Part shown: piece after piece, positions 19,460 through 30,305 of the stretch
How the letters are laid out: every line of letters begins with the position of its first letter
Position numbering within the stretch: the first letter of the stretch is position 1
Assembly: GCA_037833965.1 (NCBI GenBank)
Contig: AP031357.1
Coordinates: forward strand, 3,864,001-3,928,000
From: Marchantia polymorpha subsp. ruderalis
Taxonomy: Eukaryota; Streptophyta; Marchantiopsida; Marchantiales; Marchantiaceae
Direction: 5' to 3'
Length of the DNA: 64,000 nucleotides
Program-made: the position numbers and the translations under genes
Notes under the pieces: model-generated
Databases searched by the model: none
Told to the model about the DNA's origin: nothing
Seen by the model: the letters and a program-made list of their open reading frames with translations, nothing else

Positions 19460-22400
19460 TCTTCGTAATGCCGCATTACTCTGCTAACTTGGCATTTGCC
19501 AAATTTGTCATAACTTAGTCTATTATGGCATCGGCCAATTTTTATTTATGACAAATATGACACTAATTTTAATTTGCTTGAATTGCTTATAATGTATGCT
19601 TACTAGAGTGACAATATAATTATGGAAGATATATACTCATCTTTCTCTTAGGTAATCATGGAGAAATCACCCTCCACACACATAGTTTCAGGATACACGG
19701 TTTGGAAAATCTAAGTTCAAAAGTAATCCATATTTCATCAAATTCCACGGATTCTGGCATTTGATCCACTGGTTTGCAGAGTATATCTTCTCTTTCTCAT
19801 TCTATCAATGAATACATTCTCAATTTTGGGATCAAATAAAATGCAGTAGAATTGTGTCAACTATGTTTACGTTATTATCAAAACACAATGGATCATAGGA
19901 CGCAACAAAATGAGTAGGATAGTATTCAAAGAAATTTCGTTTGACGTGTAATTACAAAGCATGATATTCACTTCATATTTGCTTTAAAGTGTTGACTTTC
20001 AAGATGTTTTGATTCCAGCTCTAGTCAATGTGGAACCTTAAAGTATTTTGTGATTCTAGCCGGACCTTCGCTTCATGTCGATTGTTTTTTTTCACCTCTC
20101 ATACTTGGCAAAAAGCTAAAAAACCCGATGTAACGACACCATATGTGAAGATCTTCAGCCCATAGTCAAGTATGTGAGAGAGAGAGAGATCACATGGCGT
20201 TCTACATTTCTTTGAAGACATTTCATCAACGTCAACAGCGAAGAAGAGAGAACAAAAACGTTTTAATAGTGAACAAGAACGAAAGGAGACTTGGACTTCC
20301 ATTCTTATTTATGGCATCACGCCAAAATTATTTATGACAAATATGGCATAGCACCCCCAAATGCCATATTTGAAGAGGCCTGGTAATGCGCATTGCCGAT
20401 CTAGTTTTGTCTGCCGTTCCAACTTATTAATGGAGACAATAGCTCTCCTCGTTTCCTTTGGCTCGCGGGCTGGTGTCCTCTGTCCTCTGCGTTGGCTTTG
20501 GCTTTGTACTCCTAACAATTGCTTTTCTTCTCGTAAGAAAGTGTTCAACGCGTCGATTGTCCAATAACTGTTTATCACCTTCATACTTTATATTAGAAGG
20601 TGATCGTATAATTCTACACAGTCGGTGTAGATAGGCTCTTTTCCATATAAACATATATCAAGAAGAGGTAAGTGAATTATTTCTTGCATGATGGTACTTT
20701 TGAAATCCAATTTTTTTATTACCCAAAAGAGTTAATGTCTACCGAGCAAAACTATCATATTGCTGAATGCTAAATATATTGTATTTCAGTTGCAACTAAC
20801 AACACTTTTCTAGCATATATGATTTAGTCTTGTTCTATTGTAATGATGATATAAGTTTGACTTATTCGAAGGAGAGTAAAACTTCTACGATTGTTGATGT
20901 CAATCATTTGTCTAGTTTGTGTGTGAAAACCTGCTGTGATTTATTTCGAATATTACAAGTTTTTTTAGGCTTATCCGCAACCAAAAAAAGTCAAAGAGAG
21001 AAGAGCCATCTCAGAGAAGTATAAATTTTATACATAGACTCATTTGAGATATCAATATTTATAATTTGGAATGATAACAAATATATTATATAAATTATCA
21101 CATTGTGCATTTCTTTAACAGCATCTACAACTGCATCTAGATTTGATTTGATGTATTATGCTCATCATTAGGTTTTACAGACTTTGTCATTTGATGATAA
21201 TTCACAAAAAAAAATCGTGTGAGTAAATATCGAGTTTTGATGATAATCTGGAGTACAAAGAACCTGTATGAAGCAAGATAAATAATTTGAAATTGATCAG
21301 ATGAGAAAAACGCTAAGTTGATAACCATTTCATAAACCTTCAGTTTAATCCTCGAAGTCAAGTTTGATTCTCTTTTTTCAATTTGGAAAAAGCAATCATT
21401 ATTATATCTCATCAACTTTTCTATCGTGCTAAATTTTACTTTTCAGCTTCTTTACAAGTTAAAGCTGTTATCTAATTAAACATTTAGTAATTCATGTGTC
21501 ACAATTTCGAAAATGTATGTATCATGATACAAAAAATCACAATACTATCTACATATATTTTCTAAAAACTACTACATTTATGATTCATAAAGTTCCAGTT
21601 GAAAAGTTTCAACTAAATATATTTCAACCTAGAAAATACTCAATATATGATTTATGAGATAATCCTAATTAAACCCGTTATTTCAGCTTTATAGAAGAGA
21701 CAACTCTATCCAGAGCATTGTAAAGCTTGAGCTTATTTTGGCTACTATAAAACTATATAGAAATTCATGTGATCAACACGATGCGTGTTTTTTTGCGTAA
21801 TTTAAAGAAAAAATCAACAAATAGATTGTTAAAATGATGTAGACATATTATCGACTAAGAAGATGATGATTTTGTATTGAAACTATTCTGTAATTTAGAA
21901 AATAATACATAAGATATTATTGACAAAATCTTTAATTTCAAATGAATGCATTCATTTGTTTCTCACTCTCCAGATGTCTTTAGAACTACGGCTTTTTTGT
22001 TTCAACCTTATATGTGGTTGATACCGTTTTGAATTCCACATTTATGTGAAATGAATGTGGTTTCAACCAGCAATTCTTACGATTTGTATTTTCTTATATC
22101 TAATATTAATCCTTATTATAATACTAAGTGATAATCTTGTGCAAATCTCTCCGCATTTGGTAATATGTGTGTTAATATTTATGGAGAAAAATTTGTCTTA
22201 GAACAGAAATAGCATTCTGTTTCGATCGCGAGTCTTGACACCTAATGATGGAAGTGTTAAAGTTCTTTAACTTTAAATTTCACTTTAGATGGTATAAAAT
22301 CTATTGAATTTAGCCAAAGGATGTAAAATTGTATATTCTATTTGCTATATTTTTTTGGTAACATAAAATTTTCTGAATATTCCACTGTATAAAGATTAGT

Positions 22401-23200
22401 GAGATCTAAATCTTGCTACTATCTATGTTAAGCTAGTTATGGTTAGAAAGAGGAAGACATAAAATAAATATTGATATAAAATATTCGTTTCTAAATTTTT
22501 TTAAATTTCTTTTATATTCCATATCAACATTTATATTTCTTTCTCATGATTAACTTGAAATTGGAAAAACATGAAGAGAATGCATTTTAATTTTCAACTA
22601 ACTTCATTCTGCTTCATATACTACTTTTGTGAAAACTCCATGTCGAATATGGGAATCAAAAGTAATCTTGATGTATTAACGATTTGGAAAAAAATGCACT
22701 ATCATTACAAGGTATTATCTTTCAGGAGAAAACGCAAACCTATCTCTTAACAAGAAGACTGCAGTTTGTTTAAAGGAATGACAATACATGTAAGATTGTT
22801 CAATGTTGCATGTACAACTACATCTTCTTCATGGCAACAAGATTCAGAGAATCAGAAATCAAGTCTCTTACTTGAAATCTCAACTACTTTTCCTTTTCCC
22901 CTCAATCAATTTAGTTAAGGACTCGAAGACTTTCATATATTTTACATATCCTCGTGGATTCAGACATGGAAGTCCTCAAGACTCCATGTCTAAACCATTT
23001 TCTAACCTGGTCAGATCTTTTCTGAGAATTTTTTTTTGAATCAACTGTATCCTCAATGAGATGCTGCGTTCTGTGGATTATTTCACGATCAATCTAATCT
23101 CAGATTCGAGCCATTTGTGACAGTTGCTGAATTATATAAACTAGCGACTTCGGTTTGTTTCTAGTTTGATAGAATGGCATACTATATGAGTCTCATTATG
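19460..23200. other. AT-rich gene-poor stretch
   Basis: Strongly AT-rich from about 20,600 to 22,700, with poly-A/T runs and only short, low-complexity ORFs. I see no coding, RNA or element signature. Confidence 0.5.
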
Positions 23201-23339
23201 AGTTCGAATCACATTGAAAATATTTGAGAGAAGAAATGAAGCACCTAAATAGCACCATGGATTACAGCCATAACATTTTCTCCATCGACAAGGTTCTCGA
23301 ACAACGGGATATGTTAGAAGCATTCGACCCCTGCAGTGC

Positions 23340-23760
23340 CTTCCCCTTCATCATCGGTGAAAACCAGACCCCTGAGCTTGTCTTGGCTGAAAATTTACTC
23401 GTAGTTGAATGAAGTTCTACGAGCAGCTAGCGGCGTCTACAGCTTTGGACCCATTAAGCGCAGGCGCCGAGAGAAGTAACACGTGGAGGAACCAAATTCT
23501 TCGTGATTACATCGGCCCTTCCTGAAAACGAATGGCTTCTTGCACTCAGTCGTATCTCTGACAGAGTCAGCGGCGTCTGTAAAGGTGCACAATTGTTGTG
23601 CATGGCGATTGAATCAGAACATGCGTGGTGTACATTCGCCATCGTCGTTGTGAACGACGACTGTCCCTGACATGGAGAGGAGAACCTTCCGGCTTCTCCT
23701 CTTTGGTTTGTGACTTCTGTCGCTAGATCAAGGCTTTTGGATGGTGCCTGCACTTTCAAA
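23340..23760 (-). pseudogene. Highly decayed secreted-protein relic
   Basis: On the + strand, islands follow family order and spacing in reverse: CATCGGTGAAAACCAGACCC (family TCCTCGGTGAACACAAGACC), CGAGCAGCTAGCGGCGTCTA, TCTGTAAAGGTGCACAA and GGCGATTGAATCA (family GGCGATGCCATTGAACGA). The frame is destroyed by many indels. The open frame at 23454-23759 does not follow the ancestral frame. Confidence 0.55.
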
Positions 23761-24703
23761 ACTGCCCTGTCAGTTTGTTACTCGCTAGTTTCAAAACAAC
23801 TAATTTTGAAATGAGCGTCGTTGAGATGCAATGTGTTTTCACTTTATACATGTTATATACATGTAATATAGTGTTACATGTCTTTATACAGCACAAACAT
23901 GAGAATCCAAATTTTTTTTATGAATGCAACTAGCAACAGTGAAAAGATGAAATCATTTCAATCGTGAGGAGAAAAAGATTTCAAGGCTTTGCATTTCAAA
24001 AACATCTTTCTACATATGGATGTTACTAGATTCTGATTTATATTCAATGATGTTGGAAAATGGTACTATCCAACCAGTGATAACCATGTAAGAGTTGACT
24101 AGACTTGCATAACATATTATTCTACTGACTTATTTCAAGGCAAACTTCAATTTTTATTTAGATTAAAACTAGATAAGAATTTAATTTAAAACGTGTACAA
24201 GATTTTCTTGATATGTCGAGAGATAAATACGACGTAATCCAGAATATTTGTATTTTATAATGTCACAAATGATGTCTTCTCTATATTTAGTAGCATAGTG
24301 AACATAACTCATGTAAAACTTCTGAACAACTGAATGTTCAGGTTAAGAAAAGGGTATTGTGAATTTAGACATTGACTATGAGTTGGATCATCACCTGATT
24401 ACATTGAGGGAAAACAAGTAAACATTCTCGTGGATGCAAAGGGTTCAACACCATTCTAAATGAAGTTACAGTATCCAAATGGAAGATCTATCGCGAAATT
24501 GGTCTCGACTGAGAAACAATGAGAAGCATTATCTAAGTTTGTATACAGCTCCAGTGAATGCTACTTCAGTACCAGTCAACATGCTTGATCTCAGGCCTGA
24601 TTAGATTCAGTTGTTACCCCATGACCAACTCACGCTACTAACAGACCTAAAATCAATAAGTCTCCATGACGGAAGTCCGTTTTGGGATGTACAGACTAAG
24701 CGG

Positions 24704-24751
24704 CATCCGATCTTCAGCCGCAAGTTCCCACTTGCGGCTGAATATCGGATC
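24704..24751. repeat. Inverted repeat, 21-bp arms
   Basis: Arms 24704-24724 and 24731-24751 pair with one mismatch around a 6-base loop. A related module at about 36,595 lacks the second arm, so the palindrome is a derived insertion. Confidence 0.8.
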
Positions 24752-25592
24752 CGGATCTCTCATTGGGTAACCACTAGCAATCTCAAGGGTTAGCCGCTGC
24801 ATTACTTTCGTTGTATTACGTTGTCAGTACTCATGATTATACTGGTTACACAGCTAAAACTAAGGACGTATAAACGGCTTTGATATCGTGGACTTCTTCA
24901 CTATCGTATGCTCTCGTACATGAGTCAAGACTATAAGTCTGCTATTATGTGCTGTGATGAAGATTATAAATCGCGACATCTCATTGAATGAAGTGTCAAC
25001 CCAAATGCAAGCAAGAGTGTGGAAAAATCCATAAAGACGAGTATCTAAACCCTAAATTTCATTTGAGCTTCTCCAGTAACTCAAGACAAGGCCAAAATTG
25101 AAATAAGAGGGATGAAGTGCAGAGTGATATTATTCTGCATACCCATGATACAGATAAAAACTTTTCCTTTTTCCATCTTATTTAATGGTGGCGACAGATA
25201 TTGGCCTGAACTAGAGTAATACAAGAACCGTGGTGGAAAAGTATTCTGGTGCTAGTGTACAATATTTTCTCGCAGAAACATAAAAAAGTAGTTGTTTTCA
25301 GGAAGGCTAGCTTGAAATCTCAAATGTTTTCAGCGACTGTCTCTTACATAATGTTCTCAAGATCACTCAACATAAGAGAATCCAAGGATTGATAAAGTTG
25401 ATGTAATGTTTTCAATATCTTTAATAGTATTGTTTGTATGGACAGTATTGTCTGTGCAAACTGAGAACGGAAGTTGAATAATTTTCGTTCCTCTAATAGT
25501 TTGCAGCAAGCTGCCCTAAATTTTCTTCCTGGATATTTCAAATGTCAACAGTAGTTGTCAGTGATGTGCATTTTCACTGACAGCTATTTGCA

Positions 25593-25643
25593 TATGAACT
25601 CCGTACCTAGCTGTCGAACCGACAGTTAGGTACGGAGTTCATA
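25593..25643. repeat. Inverted repeat, 24-bp arms
   Basis: Arms 25593-25616 and 25620-25643 pair with one mismatch around a 3-base spacer (AAC). It is much longer than expected by chance. Confidence 0.85.
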
Positions 25644-25779
25644 GATTTTGTGGATGTAATGTTTCACACATCAATCAGCCATATATACTGAAGCAGTAGT
25701 TGAACAAAATAGTGTATTTCGAAAATGAATATACATCGCATATATCAAATCAGAGTAACACCATACTAATGAACTAATT

Positions 25780-25900
25780 TATTGATTCGCTCATTATTAC
25801 ATCGGCTTTGCAAGCAGCAAAGCATTTGGTTGATCACCCATTCTGTGAAGGGCACTCAAGGCTGAGTCGCTAGGCAATAACAATATTAAAGCTTCGTATG
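25780..25900 (-). pseudogene. Orphan 3' tail of a deleted family member
   Basis: Carries the family 3'-UTR block (TTTATTGAT, GCAAGCAGCAAAGCATTT, GGGCACTCAAGGCTGAGT) with no coding sequence. The DNA that follows (25,980-26,440) matches regions lying upstream of other minus-strand copies (50,780-51,050; 58,985-59,400), so the gene body between tail and upstream flank is missing. Confidence 0.6.
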
Positions 25901-27144
25901 GTGAAATCATACGAAACTAGATCATTATTTCAATGTCACAGAAGACAGATGTACTAACAAAAGTACTTATTCTGCATGATTGCATCCATGCTTAGCTTGG
26001 TTAAGACTTCCAAATTTTTTTCCTACACACTTGGTCCTACTATGGTACTCCACCTTCTAATAAATAAAAGAGTTTTGTTTTGTGAGGTTTCGAGGTTTGT
26101 CATCCACATTACACAACTCCCCGCAAATAACTGTAGCGCTTTGCCTGTTTGTTATGACACAAGGTCTTCAATTGGGACAGCTCGGCCTCAGGATGAACCT
26201 GATAATGTGACAAGCTTCATTCGCTTCATTCATTCAATATGTGTATTCTCAGCTAGGCCTGTCGAGAAATATCTTCAGCTTTACGGTCAGACTTGCTGTA
26301 AAAAGCACTTAGCTCTTTAGTCAGACACTCGCAGGCTTAACAAGTGTAAATCACCGTAATGCAAGATAGGCCTTTAGTTCTGGGAAGTCTCTGGAACATC
26401 CTGCAAATTCTTCGAACATAAGGCGCAGTCTAAGAACTTTTCTATCTTGTTTTTCAATTTATTCTCTCCAGCTACTATTATCTCGTAAAACCTTCAATAA
26501 ATTAGACTCTAAGAGTAAAGCAGGAACATACTCTAAGCGTGCAGAAAAAAACAGCGTCATCTATCAACTTTCAAATTTTGGTTTATATTCATGTTTTTGA
26601 TATAATAATATCTGGTCTTCTTAATTTGATGGAGATCCAACTACATTGTTTAGTACACAAATATTAAGTTCATTGCTTCAAATATTATTCGAGTGAGATC
26701 AAGGTAATCCTTATTATTATCCAGAAGACTGAAGATATTTCTCGATTGAACCATGGAGAGAAAGCTCGTCACACTAGAAGGTACATCCTATCTACGACCC
26801 TCGACCACGAAGGAACATAATTCTCTCATTACGATTATCAAAGTTGAAGCTGTATTTTGTATCCAAAGCACAAATATTAGTCGAGGAGAGTATCCTTTAC
26901 TGTCGTCTACAAACCGCAAAATTTGTATAGAAAAAAACAAAAGTTAGATAAAACTAATAAGTAATGAGGAGATCTTTTATCTGCCTTTTTTATCTGCTTT
27001 TTATCTGCCTTTTTTAATGGTTAGAGGCACACCACACGGTTCTTCTCTTTTATCTGCCTTTTTTATTGGTTAAAGGCACACCACACCGTTCAACCGGTCA
27101 GAGTCTGGACCCACCAGCAGGAATGACCTCTGCCGTCACAAGAC

Positions 27145-27822
27145 CAGCATTGACCTCAGTGCAGACACAATCCTGGTCTTCGAAGAGGGAGATCTAGTCC
27201 TTCCGAATCGGCTATATAAAGCCATTCCCTTCTTCTGGTTTCTGCATCTCATCTGTCTTCGGTGATCGTCCAAGAGCTTTCATATCACTACGTCAAGCTT
27301 ACCCTTGTGTACTTGCCCGTCCGGAGGAGTACTTTCAGCACTGCCTTTCAGGTAATCTTTACGACGTGTATTAGATGGGCTTGAACTGTTTAAGCGATCT
27401 TCGATGAAACTCAACGCGACTACAGTTTTGTCAATTGTTCAGTTATCACTACTCCTAGCTCTCTCCAATTCTTCTGGCCCTCTGGATCGATCTGGATGCA
27501 TAATGGGACTTTGTACCGCTATAGATGGTTTTTGTTCTCTATTGTATTTATGTGTCTACCCCTTTGATTGTTTCAGTGACTCTTCATTAACCTCAAATTC
27601 TATACTAAATGCTTTTAATATTATGCTGGAATAAGAAGTGAGGATTATGGCGTTTATTTATCCCAAAGGATATGCTAGTATTTGGTTACAAGTCCGTAAT
27701 GTTAGGAGTTTGTGAAACACAGTGATGTTCGTGAGGTGAAAATGTATCCTCTCGTTGGGACTATCATTGACATCTCATGCAACGTGGATTGAGAATATGG
27801 ACTTTCTCTGTACGTTTTGCAG
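27145..27822 (+). promoter_or_regulatory. Promoter, non-coding exon 1 and intron of copy 2
   Basis: W-box core TTGACC at 27150-27155, a conserved CCTGGTCTTCGAAGAGG block, and TATA box TATATAAA at 27213-27220. The exon contains CTGCATCTCATCTGTC and ends CAG at 27351. The intron starts GTAATC (27352) and ends TTTTGCAG at 27822, 15 bases before the ATG. Confidence 0.7.
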
Positions 27823-27837
27823 AAACCTTTCACGACA

Positions 27838-28410
27838 ATGGAGAAGAACGGTGCTTTCAGCAAGATGTACCTCATAGTGCCGATGGTCCTTCTCGGTTTG
27901 TCCAGCATGGTCGGCGCCGTCGACATCATCTTCTATGGGGACAGTGGAGGTTGTCGCGGGTCCGGATACTCGTTCAATGGCGCCGGCAGACAAGTGTGCT
28001 GCATTGCAAACGGAGGCTCGGTGCTGTTTACAGATATGGACGGCTGCAAGACCAGCCTCGTCTACAGGAACGGCGGTTGCGACAGAGACTCGGTTGCCTC
28101 CGGCACGGGAAACAGATGCTACACCGGTGGAGGTTACACATCCGGCTACTGGTACCAGAGCTGCAGACGCCGCTCGCTGCTCGGTGACGCTCCTTCGGAC
28201 ATGACTAAGTGCGAGAGCAAAGCCAAGCCCACAGGTCTTGTGTTCACCGAGGATTCAACCAAAGGCACCTGGATTCTCAAATCCTCAAATGCTGTTGAAC
28301 TATCGTCTCAGATCGAGAGTATGACCGATGCAGAGAAAGTAAACTGGTTCCAAGCCAACGGCGCAAGTTTCCACAACATCGCTGTTACAGAGACCGTGAA
28401 CTTAAACTGA
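27838..28410 (+). CDS. Small secreted cysteine-rich protein, copy 2
   Basis: 190 residues from ATG 27838. The upstream extension to 27817 crosses the 3' splice site and is not coding. Residues 1-27 are a signal peptide (YLIVPMVLLGLSSMVGA, then VDIIFY). The mature protein of about 163 residues has eight cysteines at 39, 54, 55, 70, 81, 94, 109 and 125. It has a Gly/Tyr-rich core (GGCRGSGYSFNG, YTSGYWYQSC), a basic RRRSLL patch and a C-terminal region with TKGTWILKSSNAVELSSQ. The FYxDxxGCxGxGYSFNG start recalls beta/gamma-crystallin-like folds, but I cannot confirm a family. It is likely secreted to the apoplast or wall. It is a near-twin of the gene at 38083. Confidence 0.9.
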   Translation: MEKNGAFSKMYLIVPMVLLGLSSMVGAVDIIFYGDSGGCRGSGYSFNGAGRQVCCIANGGSVLFTDMDGCKTSLVYRNGGCDRDSVASGTGNRCYTGGGYTSGYWYQSCRRRSLLGDAPSDMTKCESKAKPTGLVFTEDSTKGTWILKSSNAVELSSQIESMTDAEKVNWFQANGASFHNIAVTETVNLN

Positions 28411-28895
28411 ATCTAAGTTCTCAATGAGCCTCCATCTGTAGAACGGAGAGCTGTTTTCACGCATAAATGTCTGTCCCGAACGGATGATGATGGCGCCCCT
28501 GTAGTACACCTCCTGGTAGTCGTAGACGCGTTAGAATGAAGAAAAGTTAAACTTTCTGTAGTTGGCTTTCGAATTCAACGCTCTATGTCCTGTCTTCAAA
28601 GGAAGTAAGGCTATAGTTGCATATGATCTTACCGTATATACCTTGAATCTTGCTGCCGACTCAGCCTTGAGTGCCGCGCATATGTAAGGACATCAAGGAA
28701 ATCGTTTGCTACATGCGAACTCCATGGAATAATGATCGAGAATCAATAATAATTTTATCTTTTTTTTAAACGTAGATGTTTGCATGCTGATTATTCACTC
28801 TCCAAGTCTGCTCTGAATTCAACGACGCTTTTGCATACATGGCTGATTAATGTGTGATTACATCCAGATAAGCCAAGTCCAAACCTAACAGTTTT

Positions 28896-29066
28896 CAGTA
28901 AATACTCCAGTGAAATAGCGTTTAACTGACGTATATGTGACACTTGTTCAGGGATTTACATGTATTCACATGATTACACACTGGAGTATTACATTATTTC
29001 CAAATCATGTAATACTCCAGTGAAATAGCGTTTAACTGACGTATATGTGACACCTGTTCAGGGAGT
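28896..29066. repeat. Direct repeat with an inverted fragment, upstream of pseudogene copy 3
   Basis: AATACTCCAGTGAAATAGCG through GACACTTGTTCAGGGA occurs twice (from about 28,904 and 29,008), and an inverted ACTGGAGTATTACAT fragment lies between. An inverted copy of this flank is at 36,060-36,270. Confidence 0.75.
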
Positions 29067-29173
29067 TTCCTTGTTCCAATAAATTACGTGTAAGTGATAT
29101 AGAGCTGTTTCAGCAGCATGAAGATGAAGGAAAAGTGAGAAATTTTTTATTTTTGAGATTGTTTGCACTGAGC

Positions 29174-29718
29174 TATATAAAGACATTTTCTACTAGTGAT
29201 ATCTGCATCTCATCTGTCTGCGGCGACCCAGCAGCAAGAGCATACATTTCCTTCCCGTCCAGCTTCCACTGTTGTACGTGCACTTTCGAAGGTTTAGTTT
29301 CTGCAGTCATACTCACTTCATAATACCATATTGTATTCTCTGAGCTGTATCTGTACGAGCGATCCTCCATGTAATGCATCGGGATTCTAGCTTCAATAGT
29401 TGTTCCACTAAGAATGCTAGCACTTCCATTTCTCTGACCCTCGGCTTTCTACCGGTTTTGGCTGTCTTTTGTATTTCGATGTGTCTCTCCTTTCGATAGT
29501 TTCATACCATTGAACTTGATTACCTATAAAACCGAAGACTCTCTCGTACCAGACTTCAAACAAAGGAGGCTTATTGTAATTAACTTACAAAATATTTAAC
29601 AATCAGTCCAAGATGTCAGAAGGTTGCCAAATACAGTAATATTACTGAATAGAAATGCTAGTGACATGTCGTATGTCGTGGTCGGAGAGTCTTGACATTT
29701 GCTGCATATGTTATGCAG
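29174..29718 (+). promoter_or_regulatory. TATA box, exon 1 and intron of pseudogene copy 3
   Basis: TATATAAA at 29174-29181, then CTGCATCTCATCTGTCTGCGG. Donor CGAAG|GTTTAG at 29292 and acceptor TATGCAG at 29718. Unlike the other copies, no TTGACC lies just upstream; the flank here is a different sequence shared only with 36.1 kb. Confidence 0.55.
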
Positions 29719-29733
29719 AAACCGTCCGCGAAA

Positions 29734-30305
29734 ATGGAGAAGAACGGTGAATTTAGCAAGATATACCTCATAGAGCCCATGGTCCTCCTCAGTTGTCCAG
29801 CATGGTTGGCGCCGTGGACATCATCATTTATCAGAACACTGGAGCTTGCACCGGGTCTGGAACTTCGTTCAATGGCATCGCCAAACAAGTCTGCTGCGTC
29901 GCAAATGGGGGTTCGGTCTTATTTAGAGATATGGACAGCTGCAAGACCAGCCTCGTCTACAAAAACGGTGGTTGCAACAGCGGCCAAGTAGGATCCGCCA
30001 CGGGAAACATCTCCTACGTCGGCGGAGGCTTCACATCCGGCTACTGGTACCAGAGCTGCAGACGCCGCTCGGTGAGACTTTCTCAGACATGTCTAATTGC
30101 GTGGGCCAAGCCAAAGCCCACAGGTCTTGTGTTCACGTAGGACTCATCCAACGGCAGCTGGATCCTCAAATCGTCAAACGCAGCTGAATTGTCGTCTCAG
30201 ATCGAGAGTATGACCGATGCAGAGAAAGTAAACTGGTTCCAAGCCAACGGTGCAAGTTTTGAGAACACCGCAGTTACCCAGAACGTGAACTTACACTCAA
30301 TCTGA
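29734..30305 (+). pseudogene. Secreted cysteine-rich protein pseudogene, copy 3
   Basis: The ATG is intact at 29734. A 1-bp deletion near 29792 shifts the frame inside the signal peptide (a T is missing from the GGTTTGTCC region). A further small deletion near 30,070-30,095 removes the SLLGD region, and TAG replaces GAG at about 30,138. Family sequence resumes in frame to the ancestral stop near 30305. Cysteines 39, 54, 55, 70, 81 and 109 are still recognisable in the shifted frame; ICYVGG has become ISYVGG, losing C94. Confidence 0.85.

Larger units (their letters stand above)
23780..26715. other. Duplicated flanking modules of the cluster, no gene
   Basis: 24,840-25,560 resembles 36,680-37,560 and 56,380-56,930 (GGGATGAAGTGCAGA, ACCCATGATAC, TGTATGGACAG). 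25,980-26,500 resembles 58,985-59,400. These modules flank gene copies on either side. No coding capacity is apparent. Confidence 0.55.
26716..28894 (+). repeat. Inverted segmental duplication, left arm
   Basis: About 2.2 kb matching 37606-39795 in opposite orientation. It includes upstream flank, promoter, exon 1, intron, CDS and 3' flank. Introns are near-identical with small indels, and the two proteins differ at few residues (NGAGRQ versus NGIDRQ). An internal two-unit repeat (TTTTATCTGCC... near 26,990-27,090) is shared. Confidence 0.85.

Noticed and set aside
22803-23039. 78-codon plus-strand ORF
   Set aside because: Low-complexity frame in AT-rich DNA with no conserved motif.
23454-23759. 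101-codon minus-strand ORF as a divergent intact family member
   Set aside because: Its frame does not follow the family frame; the homologous islands fall in several frames, so it reads as a relic.
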